NCBI GenBank assembly: GCA_938003855.1
Contig: CALKXD010000147.1
Span: 101,159 to 165,158, forward strand
Length of the DNA stretch: 64,000 nt
Origin: an uncultured Granulosicoccaceae bacterium
GTDB taxonomy: Bacteria > Pseudomonadota > Gammaproteobacteria > Granulosicoccales > Granulosicoccaceae
Direction of reading: 5' to 3'
In this document: piece after piece, positions 8,527 through 17,484 of the stretch
How positions within the stretch are numbered: position 1 is the first letter of the stretch
Layout: every line of letters begins with the position of its first letter
Notes under the pieces: generated by a model
Seen by the model: only the letters and a program-made list of their open reading frames with translations
Databases searched by the model: none
Told to the model about the DNA's origin: nothing
Translations under genes and position numbers: made by a program

Positions 8527-9521
8527 AATATCGCGTCTAGCAATTTATCCACGCCGGTACGGAACGGATCGACGGCCGGCAGACCATGCTCTGCTTCCAG
8601 TTCCGCCAGCAACGCCAGCGCTTCGGCTTCATCAAGCGATTTGGTGTTGATCGAAAGGCCGGCAAACTTAACGTCCGGATTGGTCAGCCGCGCGGTGAGC
8701 AGACAGGCTTCCATGCAGGCTTTGATGTCAGGCACCGGGTAGTGCGGCACACCGCGCATATGGGTTCGTGTGGGTTCGTGGCACAGCACCAGATAGTCGG
8801 CTTGCGCGCCGTGAATCAGTCCGGTGGTAACACCGGCAAACGACGGATGAAACAGCGAGCCCTGACCCTCAATAATGTCCCAGTGATCGGCCGCTGCCTC
8901 CGGCGCCAGGGACTCTGTGGCACCGGAAATAAAATCCGACACGACCGCATCCACCGACACCCCTGAACCGCAGATCAGGATACCGGTCTGCCCGGTGGCG
9001 CGAAAGTCAGCGTTGACACCACGATCCTGCATGGCTTTTTCGATTGCCAGAGCCGTGTACATTTTTCCACAGGAGCAATCGGTGCCAACTGGCAGAATAC
9101 GTTTGCCCGAACGCTTAAGGCCGCTGCCAACCGGGAAGCTTTCAGATGGATGACGAACATCGTGCAGAGTCCGCCCCAGTTCCGCCGCCCGTGCTGCCAA
9201 CGGTGCGACATCAGACAGACGATTATGCAATCCGGCCGCGATATCGAGTCCCTGATCAAGCGCTGACATCAGCACCTCGATCCAGCTGTCAGAGATCACG
9301 CCGCCACGATTAGCGACCCCGATCACCAGCGTTTTAGCACCCGCTGCGACGGCTTGCTCAACCGTCTGATCGGTCAGTCCGCAATCGGCGTTGCAGCCAG
9401 TCAGACGCAATTGACCGACGCAGTTTTGCGGGCGCCAGTCAACAATACCCTGTGCCACTTTGGCAGCCAGCGAGTCCGCTGCATCACCTAAAAACAGTAA
9501 ATAAGGGGCTTTTATGCTCAT
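8523..9521 (-). CDS. dgcN: D-glutamate N-acetyltransferase DgcN (DUF1611)
   Basis: DUF1611 family protein, 332 residues, two domains: an N-terminal Rossmann-like domain (about 1-125) and a P-loop-like C-terminal domain starting with GTDCSCGKMYTA (near residue 147), followed by ATGQTGILI, the conserved IIEGQGSLFHP and HEPTRTHMRG. In the D-glutamate pathway reported for marine bacteria, DgcN acetylates D-glutamate so that DgcA can racemise it. First gene of the operon; ATG at 9521 with a weak GAG upstream. The 255-base divergent gap before it contains the palindrome at 9666-9690, a candidate control site. Confidence 0.85.
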   Translation of the reverse strand: MSIKAPYLLFLGDAADSLAAKVAQGIVDWRPQNCVGQLRLTGCNADCGLTDQTVEQAVAAGAKTLVIGVANRGGVISDSWIEVLMSALDQGLDIAAGLHNRLSDVAPLAARAAELGRTLHDVRHPSESFPVGSGLKRSGKRILPVGTDCSCGKMYTALAIEKAMQDRGVNADFRATGQTGILICGSGVSVDAVVSDFISGATESLAPEAAADHWDIIEGQGSLFHPSFAGVTTGLIHGAQADYLVLCHEPTRTHMRGVPHYPVPDIKACMEACLLTARLTNPDVKFAGLSINTKSLDEAEALALLAELEAEHGLPAVDPFRTGVDKLLDAIL

Positions 9522-9665
9522 ATGTTATCTCAGTGACAAAGTGGCCGATAGCTAATTCAGTCAGACATGGTATTGCGATCAACGCAAAAAGAACATATCT
9601 CTGTCATCATGCATGTCGCAACGAGATAGCGCTGCGAAGCCTGCAACAGTGCTGGTATTTCGCAG

Positions 9666-9690
9666 AAAACAACACCTATACTGTTGTTTT
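9666..9690. promoter_or_regulatory. Palindrome in the dgcN upstream region (candidate operator)
   Basis: Perfect 9-base arms AAAACAACA and TGTTGTTTT around a 7-base spacer containing CTATAC, in the divergent gap between dgcN (minus) and the DUF1289 gene (plus). The low GC of the arms argues against a terminator. A dimeric regulator site is an inference only; no regulator gene is adjacent. Confidence 0.35.
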
Positions 9691-9776
9691 TAATAATAGT
9701 TTTAAACCTATCATTCAAATGCAGATCTGATCATAGGTCTGCCGCCACAACGCAGTATTTTTTACAAGATTCAGCT

Positions 9777-10031
9777 ATGCCAGATCAAGAACCCCCAGCA
9801 CCACCACGACGTACCCGCCGGCGCAGCACCACCCTGCCGGCCGATGCTCCGGATGTGGTATCGCCGTGCATCAGTGTCTGTGAGATCGATCAGCCATCCG
9901 GGTTGTGTACCGGCTGCTATCGCACCCTAAGCGAAATCGCTACCTGGTCGCGGCTGGCCAACCAGGAGCGCTGGGAGATTGTGCAATCTCTGCGCGGCCG
10001 GCGTCAGCAGTACAAATTCCCCAACGGCTGA
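9777..10031 (+). CDS. DUF1289-family small cysteine-motif protein
   Basis: 84-residue protein of the DUF1289 family. After a Pro/Arg-rich lead (about 1-27) the family core appears: PCISVCEID, LCTGCYRTL and then the E-x-x-x-W motif IATWSRLANQERW. Three or four cysteines in CxxxC and CxxC arrangement suggest metal binding. The frame is open upstream to 9684, but ATG at 9777 gives the expected short protein. Molecular function of the family is not known to me. Convergent with pheA. Confidence 0.8.
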   Translation: MPDQEPPAPPRRTRRRSTTLPADAPDVVSPCISVCEIDQPSGLCTGCYRTLSEIATWSRLANQERWEIVQSLRGRRQQYKFPNG

Positions 10032-10075
10032 CGCCTGCCCGGGCCGGGTCGCGGTGGTCATCCCACAGAACCCGG

Positions 10076-10930
10076 TTAAACGCCAGCCTGACGCCGAAAA
10101 GAATTGGCCGGGTAGGTCCCGAGTATTTTCAATTTAGTGGAAAAATACTGCAATTCCTGAATCGCCCTGTCGACCTGCTTGTCCGACGGATGGCCTTCAA
10201 TTTCGGCATAAAATTGCGCCACCTGAAAACGCTCATCGGTGATATAGCTTTCGAGTTTGGTGATATTGACTCCGTTTGTGGCAAAACCACCCAGCGATTT
10301 GTACAGTGCCGCAGGCACGCTGCGCACATGAAACACCAGACTGGTCATACAAGGGCCGTCACGCGGATCAGGCTCAACACGGTTTGGTGACAGCACCACA
10401 AAGCGTGTGGTATTGCCCAGTCGGTCTTCGATACGCTCACGCATTACCTCAAGGCCGTAGATTTCACCAGCCAGACTCGACGCAATAGACGCCTGCGTCG
10501 GGTCGCCAAGTTCTTTCACTTCCTTAGCGGATCCCGCGGTATCCGCCACCGGCAACGGCTTCACTTTCAGCTCTTCGATAAGACCGCGGCATTGGGCAAG
10601 TCCCTGCGGGTGGGAGCGTACATGAGTCAGACCATCCAGCGTTGCCCCGGGCAAACCCAGCAGGCAGTGCTTCACCGAATGATAATGCTCATCAATTATA
10701 TAAAGCGTCGACTCCGGCAACAGATGATGCATATCGGCCACGCGGCCGCCAAGAGAATTTTCAATAGGGATGATGGCAAGCCCGGCCTGCCGGTCTTCAA
10801 CAGCAGCAAACGCTGCGGCAAAGGTATCACACGGTAACGGTTCAAGGTCCGGGTAGGCATTTTTACAGGCCAGGTGCGAGTAAGCACCGGGTTCGCCCTG
10901 GTAGGCAATTCGATTTTTATAGTCTGTCAT
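10076..10930 (-). CDS. pheA: Prephenate dehydratase, monofunctional with ACT domain
   Basis: Converts prephenate to phenylpyruvate in phenylalanine synthesis; cytosolic. 284 residues: catalytic periplasmic-binding-protein-like fold (about 6-185) from IAYQGEPGAYSH through IPIENSLGG to the catalytic NTTRFVVLS, then a C-terminal ACT domain (about 195-270) with GVNITKLESYITDERF. There is no chorismate mutase domain, unlike the fused PheA of most Gammaproteobacteria. The ACT motif reads ESY rather than ESRP, as in alphaproteobacterial enzymes, which hints at transfer or an old divergent copy. Phenylalanine feedback is expected from the ACT domain but the altered motif may change it. No strong ribosome binding site is visible. 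Confidence 0.92.
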   Translation of the reverse strand: MTDYKNRIAYQGEPGAYSHLACKNAYPDLEPLPCDTFAAAFAAVEDRQAGLAIIPIENSLGGRVADMHHLLPESTLYIIDEHYHSVKHCLLGLPGATLDGLTHVRSHPQGLAQCRGLIEELKVKPLPVADTAGSAKEVKELGDPTQASIASSLAGEIYGLEVMRERIEDRLGNTTRFVVLSPNRVEPDPRDGPCMTSLVFHVRSVPAALYKSLGGFATNGVNITKLESYITDERFQVAQFYAEIEGHPSDKQVDRAIQELQYFSTKLKILGTYPANSFRRQAGV

Positions 10931-11226
10931 GGAGAATCAGTGCCGGTAAGTTTAACCGTTAACAATTAATGTAAGACGCGATAACACAACGTCAGTGCCA
11001 CGCCCGATCAGCGCACCCGGGGTAGTATAGCGGATGCAACTGCTGCAGAGTCCCCCGCCGTCGCTTTTACGGCGCACAGGCCAGCGTCACAGCGGGTCAG
11101 CTCATCCTGCACACTGGCGATGTTTCGGTCGCACAACCCGGTCACAGACATGGGTGCGGACAGCACGCGGCAATAATAATCCAGCGTCCCGTCACCTCAG
11201 GACACAGCAAAGCCATCATGCAGGTT

Positions 11227-11898
11227 TTAAAAATCGAGATCATTCGCCTCACAGATAAACTTCACCAGCGGCTTGCTCTTAGCAAATAATTTGGCGGTAG
11301 ATGCCACAAAATCTGCCTGACTGACGGTGCCTGCATCGAGGTTCTGCACAGCAATAAAATCTTTGCGCTTGAGATCTTCGATAAAAGGGTGGTCGTCGCT
11401 GTAGCCACGCGGTGGTCTTTTCAGTGATTGTCCCTGCAAGGCAAAGCCGTTCTTTTCCAGCGCCTTGCAGATTTTTTTCCACTCTGCCCGGTTTTCGTCA
11501 ATGTGCATGCGCATATTCTGCAACGTCTGGCTATCAGGCTGCCAGATTCCAGCGGCCAGAAACACTTCGGCAGGCTCAATGTGCATATAAAAACCCGGCG
11601 CATGCACATCTTTGCCAGCCGTATGCCGGAACTGAATACCGATGTTGGTTTTGTAGGGTGTTTTATCTTTGGAAAATCGCACATCACGATACACCCGCAT
11701 CAGCGAGCCACCCACTTTTTTCGGGCTGGCTATAAAGCTGTCAGAAATTTTCGACAGATGCGGTGACATGGCCTCAATGTAAGCCAGCGCAGGCTCCCTG
11801 ACCTCGCTCTCGTAGCGATGTTTGTTCGCCTCAAACCAGTCACGGTTATTATTTTTCTGCAACGCTTTGAGAAAACCGACGGTGGTTTTTTTGAACAT
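11227..11898 (-). CDS. DUF2461-family protein (TIGR02453)
   Basis: 223-residue protein of the DUF2461/TIGR02453 family, recognised by LQKNNNRDWFEANKHRYE at the N-terminus, VYRDVRFSKDKTPYKTN and GFYMHIEP, the three best-conserved blocks. The family is cytosolic and widespread, with no established activity. GGAG precedes the ATG. It is separated by 296 bases from pheA (same strand); I found no gene in that gap. Confidence 0.85.
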   Translation of the reverse strand: MFKKTTVGFLKALQKNNNRDWFEANKHRYESEVREPALAYIEAMSPHLSKISDSFIASPKKVGGSLMRVYRDVRFSKDKTPYKTNIGIQFRHTAGKDVHAPGFYMHIEPAEVFLAAGIWQPDSQTLQNMRMHIDENRAEWKKICKALEKNGFALQGQSLKRPPRGYSDDHPFIEDLKRKDFIAVQNLDAGTVSQADFVASTAKLFAKSKPLVKFICEANDLDF

Positions 11899-12169
11899 CG
11901 GTAGTCGCTCCTTTCAATGATCCGGACTGCTGCACCGCAACCCCCCCGGCAGCACCAGCGGGCCGCTCGCCTGAGCGATGAAAAAATCCGCGCGACGCGA
12001 CAGACTCCCGGAGTATACATAGCTGTTAGTGTTGCCGGGCAGGCATATACGAACTGCCAGAAGTAGCGCAGAATTCGCCCTACTGCAACCGCTGCGTCCT
12101 GCTGACCAGGATGTCATCAGGGGCGAGGCTCCACTTAATCGTGTCTGCCATTAACAACGCGGGTCAAGA

Positions 12170-12709
12170 ATGCACCAATTGCTGCTCAACCGGAAAATCT
12201 ACACTGACTTTTTCCTGCCGCACATCCCCAACGCTCAGCGCTTTGTCTGGCTGGTGACGGCAGACCTGAAAGACCTGCATGTCGAGACCGATTCCGGCTT
12301 CGAACCGTTTCTGGCGGTTCTCGCCGGCCTGGTCGAACGCGGCGTTTCAGTCCGACTTATTCACGCCAAAGAACCGGGTCCGCGATTCCGCGAAGACTTC
12401 GATGAGTATGAAGCACTGATCAACAACGAACTATTCGAGCGCGTGTTATGCCCGCGCGTGCACACCAAGGCGATCGTCATCGATGCCAGACTGGCGTTTG
12501 TGGGTTCAGCAAATCTGACCGGCGCCGGCATGGGTGCAAAAAACGAACACCGGCGCAATTTTGAAGCAGGATTTGTCTTCGATGAACCGCAGCACGTGCG
12601 GGAACTGATGGACTGGATCGACAACCTGTATCTGGGTGAGCACTGCCATCAATGTCAGCGTCGCGAGTACTGCCCCGACCCCATTATCGATAACATCGAC
12701 GAACGCTAA
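12170..12709 (+). CDS. Phospholipase D-like (HKD) protein
   Basis: 179-residue PLD-superfamily protein with a single HKD motif, VHTKAIVIDARLAFVGSANLT (His about 98, Lys 100, Asp 105), followed by the usual SxNxT element. One-motif members act as homodimers, many as nucleases of the Nuc/PLDc_2 type; lipid cleavage is less likely at this size. The C-terminal tail carries CHQCQRREYC, a cysteine cluster that could bind metal and is not part of the core fold. No secretion signal is evident. The neighbours give no functional hint. Confidence 0.75.
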   Translation: MHQLLLNRKIYTDFFLPHIPNAQRFVWLVTADLKDLHVETDSGFEPFLAVLAGLVERGVSVRLIHAKEPGPRFREDFDEYEALINNELFERVLCPRVHTKAIVIDARLAFVGSANLTGAGMGAKNEHRRNFEAGFVFDEPQHVRELMDWIDNLYLGEHCHQCQRREYCPDPIIDNIDER

Positions 12710-12811
12710 CCGCCTGCGCCGATCACGCCGTAGTCAGTTATCGCCGTCGCAGCGACGCCGGAAAGATTTTCAAGCCGCTACCCGGCAGGTTAGCAACCGA
12801 CCGTCGGGTAC

Positions 12812-13219
12812 TTATTTGCTTTGCTGTTCCAGCAACTGCCGCAGCAGCTCGTTGCGTTCTTTCATTCGCAGATCAATGCGCTCAAGGGTCGACTGCACAC
12901 GCTGGAAATCATCAGAATAGCGCGTCTCTTCAGCAATCACACTGACACGCTTGCGCACATCGCGCGCATACTCGCCAATCAGCGGTACATCGACAAATAT
13001 TTTCAACACCCAGATCGCCAGCCCGACGATAACGGTCGCGCCGAACACCGCCCCCAAACCACGCGCCAGTCCCACAACAATATTGCGCCAGACGATCCGC
13101 CAGGGCGAATGCAGGTAGCGCATAAAGTCTTCCAGTTCAGCACTGACAATCCGGCGCTTTGCCATCCTGCGCAGCGTTTCTTCATCAGGATCAAGGTGAT
13201 CAGTGTTCATGCGGGGCAT
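12812..13219 (-). CDS. DUF5665-like small membrane protein
   Basis: 135 residues with one strong membrane-spanning segment (about 48-77, LARGLGAVFGATVIVGLAIW) between a charged N-terminal region with WRIVWRNIVVG and a C-terminal coiled-coil-like tail rich in Arg/Glu/Leu (about 90-135). The W-R-x-x-W-R-N motif before a Gly-rich helix matches what I recall of DUF5665. Function unknown. A second ATG 12 bases downstream (13207) is possible; neither has a good ribosome binding site. Confidence 0.65.
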   Translation of the reverse strand: MPRMNTDHLDPDEETLRRMAKRRIVSAELEDFMRYLHSPWRIVWRNIVVGLARGLGAVFGATVIVGLAIWVLKIFVDVPLIGEYARDVRKRVSVIAEETRYSDDFQRVQSTLERIDLRMKERNELLRQLLEQQSK

Positions 13220-13483
13220 AGGCAGACAATAGGGTATTCGACAATGACTGGTTTCCCGGCAGCCCGCTGCACAATGACGGTTGACTCAAGGCGGCAAAGT
13301 TCTGAATCAGAGACTCCAGCCAACTGAGGCAACAGATCACTCACAGTGTTATGACGTCATCGATACCGCTGACCAAAATACCGCGTCAACTGCTGATCAC
13401 TCGGGCCCGCACGGGTTTATGACCATTTTGCACGTACCCTGCCAGCCCCCTGGAGATTCAGGTCTGCGCACGCCCGGCAGTAT

Positions 13484-13834
13484 TCACCAGTAACAATCGG
13501 ATGCATCCAGCAGAATGTGGATTAGCAGCCCGGAAGCTATAAGAAACAATTCGTCACGCCACCGGCACACCAACGCACCGAATCGACCGGCAACCGGCAT
13601 TATCGGCTGGGTAACCAACCAGAGCGCCAGGTAGAGCGCAATGGCCCAACTGCTGTGCAGAGGATGAAATCCAATACTGCAGCGTTCAGGATCGTAAATC
13701 GGGTCAGCCAGCAAATGGTCCAGATCGATGACCAGCGCGACTAAAAGCAATGCAAAAGCCCGTCCCCGGCGATCAGCAAAACATAACGCCGCGACGGCAG
13801 CCGGTATCAGAAAATGTAGCAGGATATGCAGCAA
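13484..13834 (-). CDS. DUF6122-family membrane protein
   Basis: 116-residue integral membrane protein with three to four hydrophobic helices. Conserved elements are the LHILLHFLIP start, VIDLDHLLADPIYDP and the CSIGFHPLHS motif, whose His and Asp residues resemble a metal site; LLIHILLDASDC closes the protein. This fits DUF6122 as I remember it; the role is unknown. The start is a TTG with GGAG five bases upstream, so translation initiation at TTG looks genuine. Separated by 264 bases from the gene upstream on the same strand. Confidence 0.68.
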   Translation of the reverse strand: MLHILLHFLIPAAVAALCFADRRGRAFALLLVALVIDLDHLLADPIYDPERCSIGFHPLHSSWAIALYLALWLVTQPIMPVAGRFGALVCRWRDELFLIASGLLIHILLDASDCYW

Positions 13835-13967
13835 GTTTGCTCCGGTGGCAGATCGGTCACCACTCTGGTTTGCGTCGTCAATTTATGATTAACGGGGTGG
13901 TACAAAGCCCTCTCCCGAACATCGCTTTATGCTTATACTAATACGGACCTAATCAGCGGAAGAAACT

Positions 13968-14906
13968 ATGTCTTTACCGTCGCAGTTGCAAGGGCGTTTA
14001 TCGCTCCCGGTAATCGCCGCCCCGATGTTTCTGGTGTCCGGGCCGGAATTAGTCACGCAGTGCTGCATTAATGGAGTCGCAGGGACGTTCCCGGCGCTGA
14101 ATCAGCGTACCACTGATGGTTACCGCGAGTGGCTGCACGAAATAAAAGCCAGCCTCGCAGAGCAACCGGACGCAGCGCCCTACGGTATCAACCTGATTGT
14201 GCATAAAACCAACCCCAGGCTAGAGGCAGATCTGCAAGTCACGGTTGAAGAACAAGTGCCTATCGTCATCACCTCGCTCGGCGCAGTTCCTGAACTGGTA
14301 GACGCTGTGCACAGCTATGGCGGTCTGGTATTTCATGATGTCACCACCATGCGGCACGCCGAAAAAGCCATGATGGCCAACGTCGACGGATTGATTCTTG
14401 TCAGCGCAGGCGCTGGAGGCCACGCCGGCAGACTGCACCCGTTTTCTTTTATTCATCAGATTAAACAGCAATTCAACACCTGCGTTATCCAGTCTGGCGC
14501 TATTTCTACCGGCGCTCAAGTGCTCGCTGCGATCACCGCCGGCGCCGATATCGCCTATCTCGGGACACGCTTTATTGCCACCCGTGAAAGCATGGCGCAA
14601 GCCGAATACAAAGACATGCTGATACAAGCCAGTGCAGAAGATATTGTCTACACCCCGAAGATATCCGGTATTCCAGCCAACTTCCTGGCCGCCAGTCTGG
14701 AACAAAACGGTATTGACCTGGACGCCGCCGTAAACCCCGACATTGATCTGGGCAAAGAACTGATAGACGAAGCCAAGGCCTGGAAGACTATCTGGTCAGC
14801 GGGTCACGGCAGCGGCAACATACACGACAGTCCGTCAGTGGCAGATCTATGCAGTCGACTGCGCGATGAATACAACGCCACGCTTAGTTCCCTTAAACCG
14901 CTTTAG
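13968..14906 (+). CDS. Nitronate monooxygenase family FMN enzyme
   Basis: FMN-dependent TIM-barrel oxidoreductase of the nitronate monooxygenase/2-nitropropane dioxygenase family, 312 residues. Visible marks are VIAAPMFLVSGPELV at the N-terminus, the AGAGGHAG loop with the catalytic His, and QSGAISTGAQVLAAITAGADIAYLGTRF for FMN phosphate binding. Many family members oxidise nitronates such as propionate-3-nitronate, others are enoyl reductases. It heads a run of six close plus-strand genes for acyl-CoA chemistry, so an acyl-CoA-related role is as likely as nitronate detoxification. A possible minus-10 element TATACT lies at 13934-13939, about 30 bases before the start. Confidence 0.82.
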   Translation: MSLPSQLQGRLSLPVIAAPMFLVSGPELVTQCCINGVAGTFPALNQRTTDGYREWLHEIKASLAEQPDAAPYGINLIVHKTNPRLEADLQVTVEEQVPIVITSLGAVPELVDAVHSYGGLVFHDVTTMRHAEKAMMANVDGLILVSAGAGGHAGRLHPFSFIHQIKQQFNTCVIQSGAISTGAQVLAAITAGADIAYLGTRFIATRESMAQAEYKDMLIQASAEDIVYTPKISGIPANFLAASLEQNGIDLDAAVNPDIDLGKELIDEAKAWKTIWSAGHGSGNIHDSPSVADLCSRLRDEYNATLSSLKPL

Positions 14907-14966
14907 CCGGATTAATCCCATCAGCCAACCGTTTGCGCTTGACAGCGTATTGTCAGAGACCCTGTT

Positions 14967-15719
14967 ATGTCACTCGTTACCAGTACTACCAGCAATTCAG
15001 TATGTACCTTAGCGCTAAACCGCGCCGACAAACTCAATGCATTAAATCGCGACATGTACGGTTTGCTCACCGATGGATTTAATGATGCCAACAATGATGA
15101 CAACTGCCATGTGATTGTCATCAAAGGCACGCCGGGTATCTTTACCGCCGGCAATGACATGGCCGACTTCGCTGCAGCCATAGCACAAGGTGGCGAGCGC
15201 TTCGATGCACCCTTTCAGTTAATGAAAGCGATGCTGTCCTGCGACAAACCTATCGTCGCCTCGGTAGACGGACCGGCCATCGGCATTGGAACGACTCTGC
15301 TGTTTCACTGCGATCTTATCTATGCAAGCCAAAGCGCCCGCTTTCATGCACCTTTTGCAGATCTTGGGGTGTGCCCGGAGTTCGCCTCATCAGAGACAAT
15401 TCCAGCACTGCTCGGCGATCATCGGGCCGCACAAATGCTGCTCCTGGGTGAGCCATTGACTGCCATAGACGCCGAACGCTTCGGCCTGGTTAACCAACTG
15501 CTCGACAGCGAAGCCCTCGACGCTACTGTAACCGCTGTCGCCGGTAAACTGGCTGCCAAACCTCAAGATGCTTTGCGCACATCGCGAAAACTACTGCATG
15601 TACGCCGACAGGCTTACCTGGAAATTATAGAGCGTGAAAGTGAGCAGTTCGGCCGACTGATGAAAACCGATGACTTTAAAAAAAGCCTTGAAATGTTTCT
15701 CTCAAAAAGCAAATCCTGA
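14967..15719 (+). CDS. Enoyl-CoA hydratase/isomerase family protein, isomerase-like active site
   Basis: Crotonase-fold protein of 250 residues. Oxyanion-hole elements are GIFTAGNDMADF and GPAIGIGTTLLFHCD. Of the two glutamates used by hydratases, the first is absent (HAPFADLG has Ala/Pro there) while the second is present in VCPEFASSETIP. The pattern P-E-x-x-S-S matches delta3,delta2-enoyl-CoA isomerases rather than hydratases, so double-bond isomerisation is the better guess. Second gene of the acyl-CoA operon, 60 bases after the first and 35 before the MaoC gene, which could supply hydratase activity. Confidence 0.83.
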   Translation: MSLVTSTTSNSVCTLALNRADKLNALNRDMYGLLTDGFNDANNDDNCHVIVIKGTPGIFTAGNDMADFAAAIAQGGERFDAPFQLMKAMLSCDKPIVASVDGPAIGIGTTLLFHCDLIYASQSARFHAPFADLGVCPEFASSETIPALLGDHRAAQMLLLGEPLTAIDAERFGLVNQLLDSEALDATVTAVAGKLAAKPQDALRTSRKLLHVRRQAYLEIIERESEQFGRLMKTDDFKKSLEMFLSKSKS

Positions 15720-15754
15720 CTGACAATTTTGCCTACGAATACCGGAGGAATACC

Positions 15755-16210
15755 ATGAGCGACAGCGAACTGCTCGAGCAATGGCAGCAACGAGTTGATA
15801 AAAAGCTGGGGACATCCGACTGGCTAACGATAGACCAGCAGCGCATCAATGATTTTGCCGATACCACCATTGATCATCAGGTGATACACATTGACCCACA
15901 GGCACCGGCGACGCAGGCCCTAGGCGGCACTATCGCCCATGGCTTTCTGACCTTATCACTGCTCTCCTATCTCAATGCGCAACTAACCCGCCCGCTAAAT
16001 GGCGGTCGAACCGTGCTGAATTACGGCCTTAATCGCGTGCGATTTTTAACTCCGGTCGCCAGCGGCTCAGACGTTCGACTGCATATGACGGTCACAGCGG
16101 CAGAAGAAAAAAAACAGGGCGTGCTGGTTACCTTCAGCTCTGAAGTTGAAATTCGCGACGCCGACAAGCCCGCCTTAATCGCCGAGCAACTTGCTCTTAT
16201 ACTGTATTAA
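15755..16210 (+). CDS. MaoC-like (R)-specific enoyl-CoA hydratase
   Basis: Single hot-dog domain, 151 residues, of the MaoC/PhaJ hydratase group. The catalytic signature is clear: FADTTIDHQVIHIDP (Asp/His dyad) followed by GGTIAHGFLTLSLLSYL. Such enzymes hydrate trans-2-enoyl-CoA to (R)-3-hydroxyacyl-CoA. CCGGAGGAATACC before the ATG is a strong ribosome binding site. Its place between an isomerase-like crotonase and an acyl-CoA dehydrogenase suggests a joint beta-oxidation-type route. Confidence 0.88.
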   Translation: MSDSELLEQWQQRVDKKLGTSDWLTIDQQRINDFADTTIDHQVIHIDPQAPATQALGGTIAHGFLTLSLLSYLNAQLTRPLNGGRTVLNYGLNRVRFLTPVASGSDVRLHMTVTAAEEKKQGVLVTFSSEVEIRDADKPALIAEQLALILY

Positions 16211-16261
16211 CAATTTTGCGACTGCGCTGATGCAGACGACACCGCTACAGGATCACACACT

Positions 16262-17476
16262 ATGCAATTCGAGCACTCGGAACGGACCCGGCAACTTATC
16301 GACAAAGTCGACCGCTTTCTGCAGGACAACCTTTATCCGGTAGAAAAAGACCTGCAGGACTCCATTGATAACGCTACAGATCGATGGACCATACCTCCAC
16401 TTCTGGAAGAATTGAAAGCCAAAGCAAAAAGCGAAGGCCTGTGGAATTTCTTTTTACCCGACTCCAATGAATACGGCTTTGGACTGACCAACCTCGAGTA
16501 CGCTCCACTGTGTGAATTGATGGGCCGCTCCCGGTTTGCCGGTGAGATATTTAATTGCAGTGCGCCGGACACCGGCAATATGGAAGTGTTCGCGCGCTAC
16601 GGCACCGAAGAACACAAAGAAAAATGGCTGAAACCCCTGCTGGAAGGCGAGATTCGCTCTGCATTCGCCATGACAGAACCAGCCGTCGCCTCCAGTGACG
16701 CGACAAATATTCAAACCAGTATTGTGCGTGACGGCAATGAGTACGTGGTCAACGGCCACAAGTGGTACATCTCGGGTGCGTGTGATCCGCGCTGTAAAAT
16801 CATGATTGTGATGGGTAAGAACGACCCCGACAACCCCGACCGCCACAAACAGCAATCGATGATCCTGGTGCCCATGGACACCCCCGGCGTAAACATCGTG
16901 CGACCCATGCAGGTGTTCGGCAACGACGATGCACCGGAAGGCCATGCCGAAGTGATCTTCGATAACGTTCGCGTACCACCGGAGAATTTACTGCTTGGCG
17001 AAGGCCGTGGCTTTGAGATTGCTCAGGGTCGACTCGGACCGGGCCGCATACATCATTGCATGCGTTTGATCGGGCGCGCTCAACGGGTACTGGAAATCAT
17101 GTGTCAGCGCGCCGAAGACCGCACCGCTTTCGGTCGCAAACTTAGCGAGCAAGGTAAAATCCGCGAAGAAATTGCGTTGTCCGCCTGCGAAATAGAACAA
17201 GCCCGCCTGCTGACACTGATGGCCGCCGATCAGATGGACAAGCACGGTAACAAGGGGGCGAAAGAACTGATCGCCATGATTAAGATCGTGGCACCGAATA
17301 TGGCCTGCAAAGTGACCGACCGGGCGATTCAAATGCATGGCGCCGCCGGTGTCAGCCAGGACACAATCCTTGCCGACAGCTACCTTTACGCACGCATTGT
17401 GCGGATAGTCGACGGCCCTGATCAAGTCCATATAAATCAGTTGGGTCGCAATCTCATCAAGCGGCTGGCCAGTTAA
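16262..17476 (+). CDS. Acyl-CoA dehydrogenase, ACAD10/11-like
   Basis: FAD-dependent acyl-CoA dehydrogenase, 404 residues, full length. [17 protein letters not shown] is the FAD/substrate loop, [13 protein letters not shown] and the C-terminal [34 protein letters not shown] are characteristic of the ACAD11/ACAD10 branch, in which the R-x-x-D-G-P-D-x-V-H ending is typical. The neighbour 8 bases downstream encodes the kinase domain that is fused to this dehydrogenase in animal ACAD10/11. Oxidation or phosphate elimination on 4-phospho-acyl-CoA is therefore the proposed reaction. Confidence 0.88.
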   Translation: MQFEHSERTRQLIDKVDRFLQDNLYPVEKDLQDSIDNATDRWTIPPLLEELKAKAKSEGLWNFFLPDSNEYGFGLTNLEYAPLCELMGRSRFAGEIFNCSAPDTGNMEVFARYGTEEHKEKWLKPLLEGEIRSAFAMTEPAVASSDATNIQTSIVRDGNEYVVNGHKWYISGACDPRCKIMIVMGKNDPDNPDRHKQQSMILVPMDTPGVNIVRPMQVFGNDDAPEGHAEVIFDNVRVPPENLLLGEGRGFEIAQGRLGPGRIHHCMRLIGRAQRVLEIMCQRAEDRTAFGRKLSEQGKIREEIALSACEIEQARLLTLMAADQMDKHGNKGAKELIAMIKIVAPNMACKVTDRAIQMHGAAGVSQDTILADSYLYARIVRIVDGPDQVHINQLGRNLIKRLAS

Positions 17477-17484
17477 GCGAGCGA

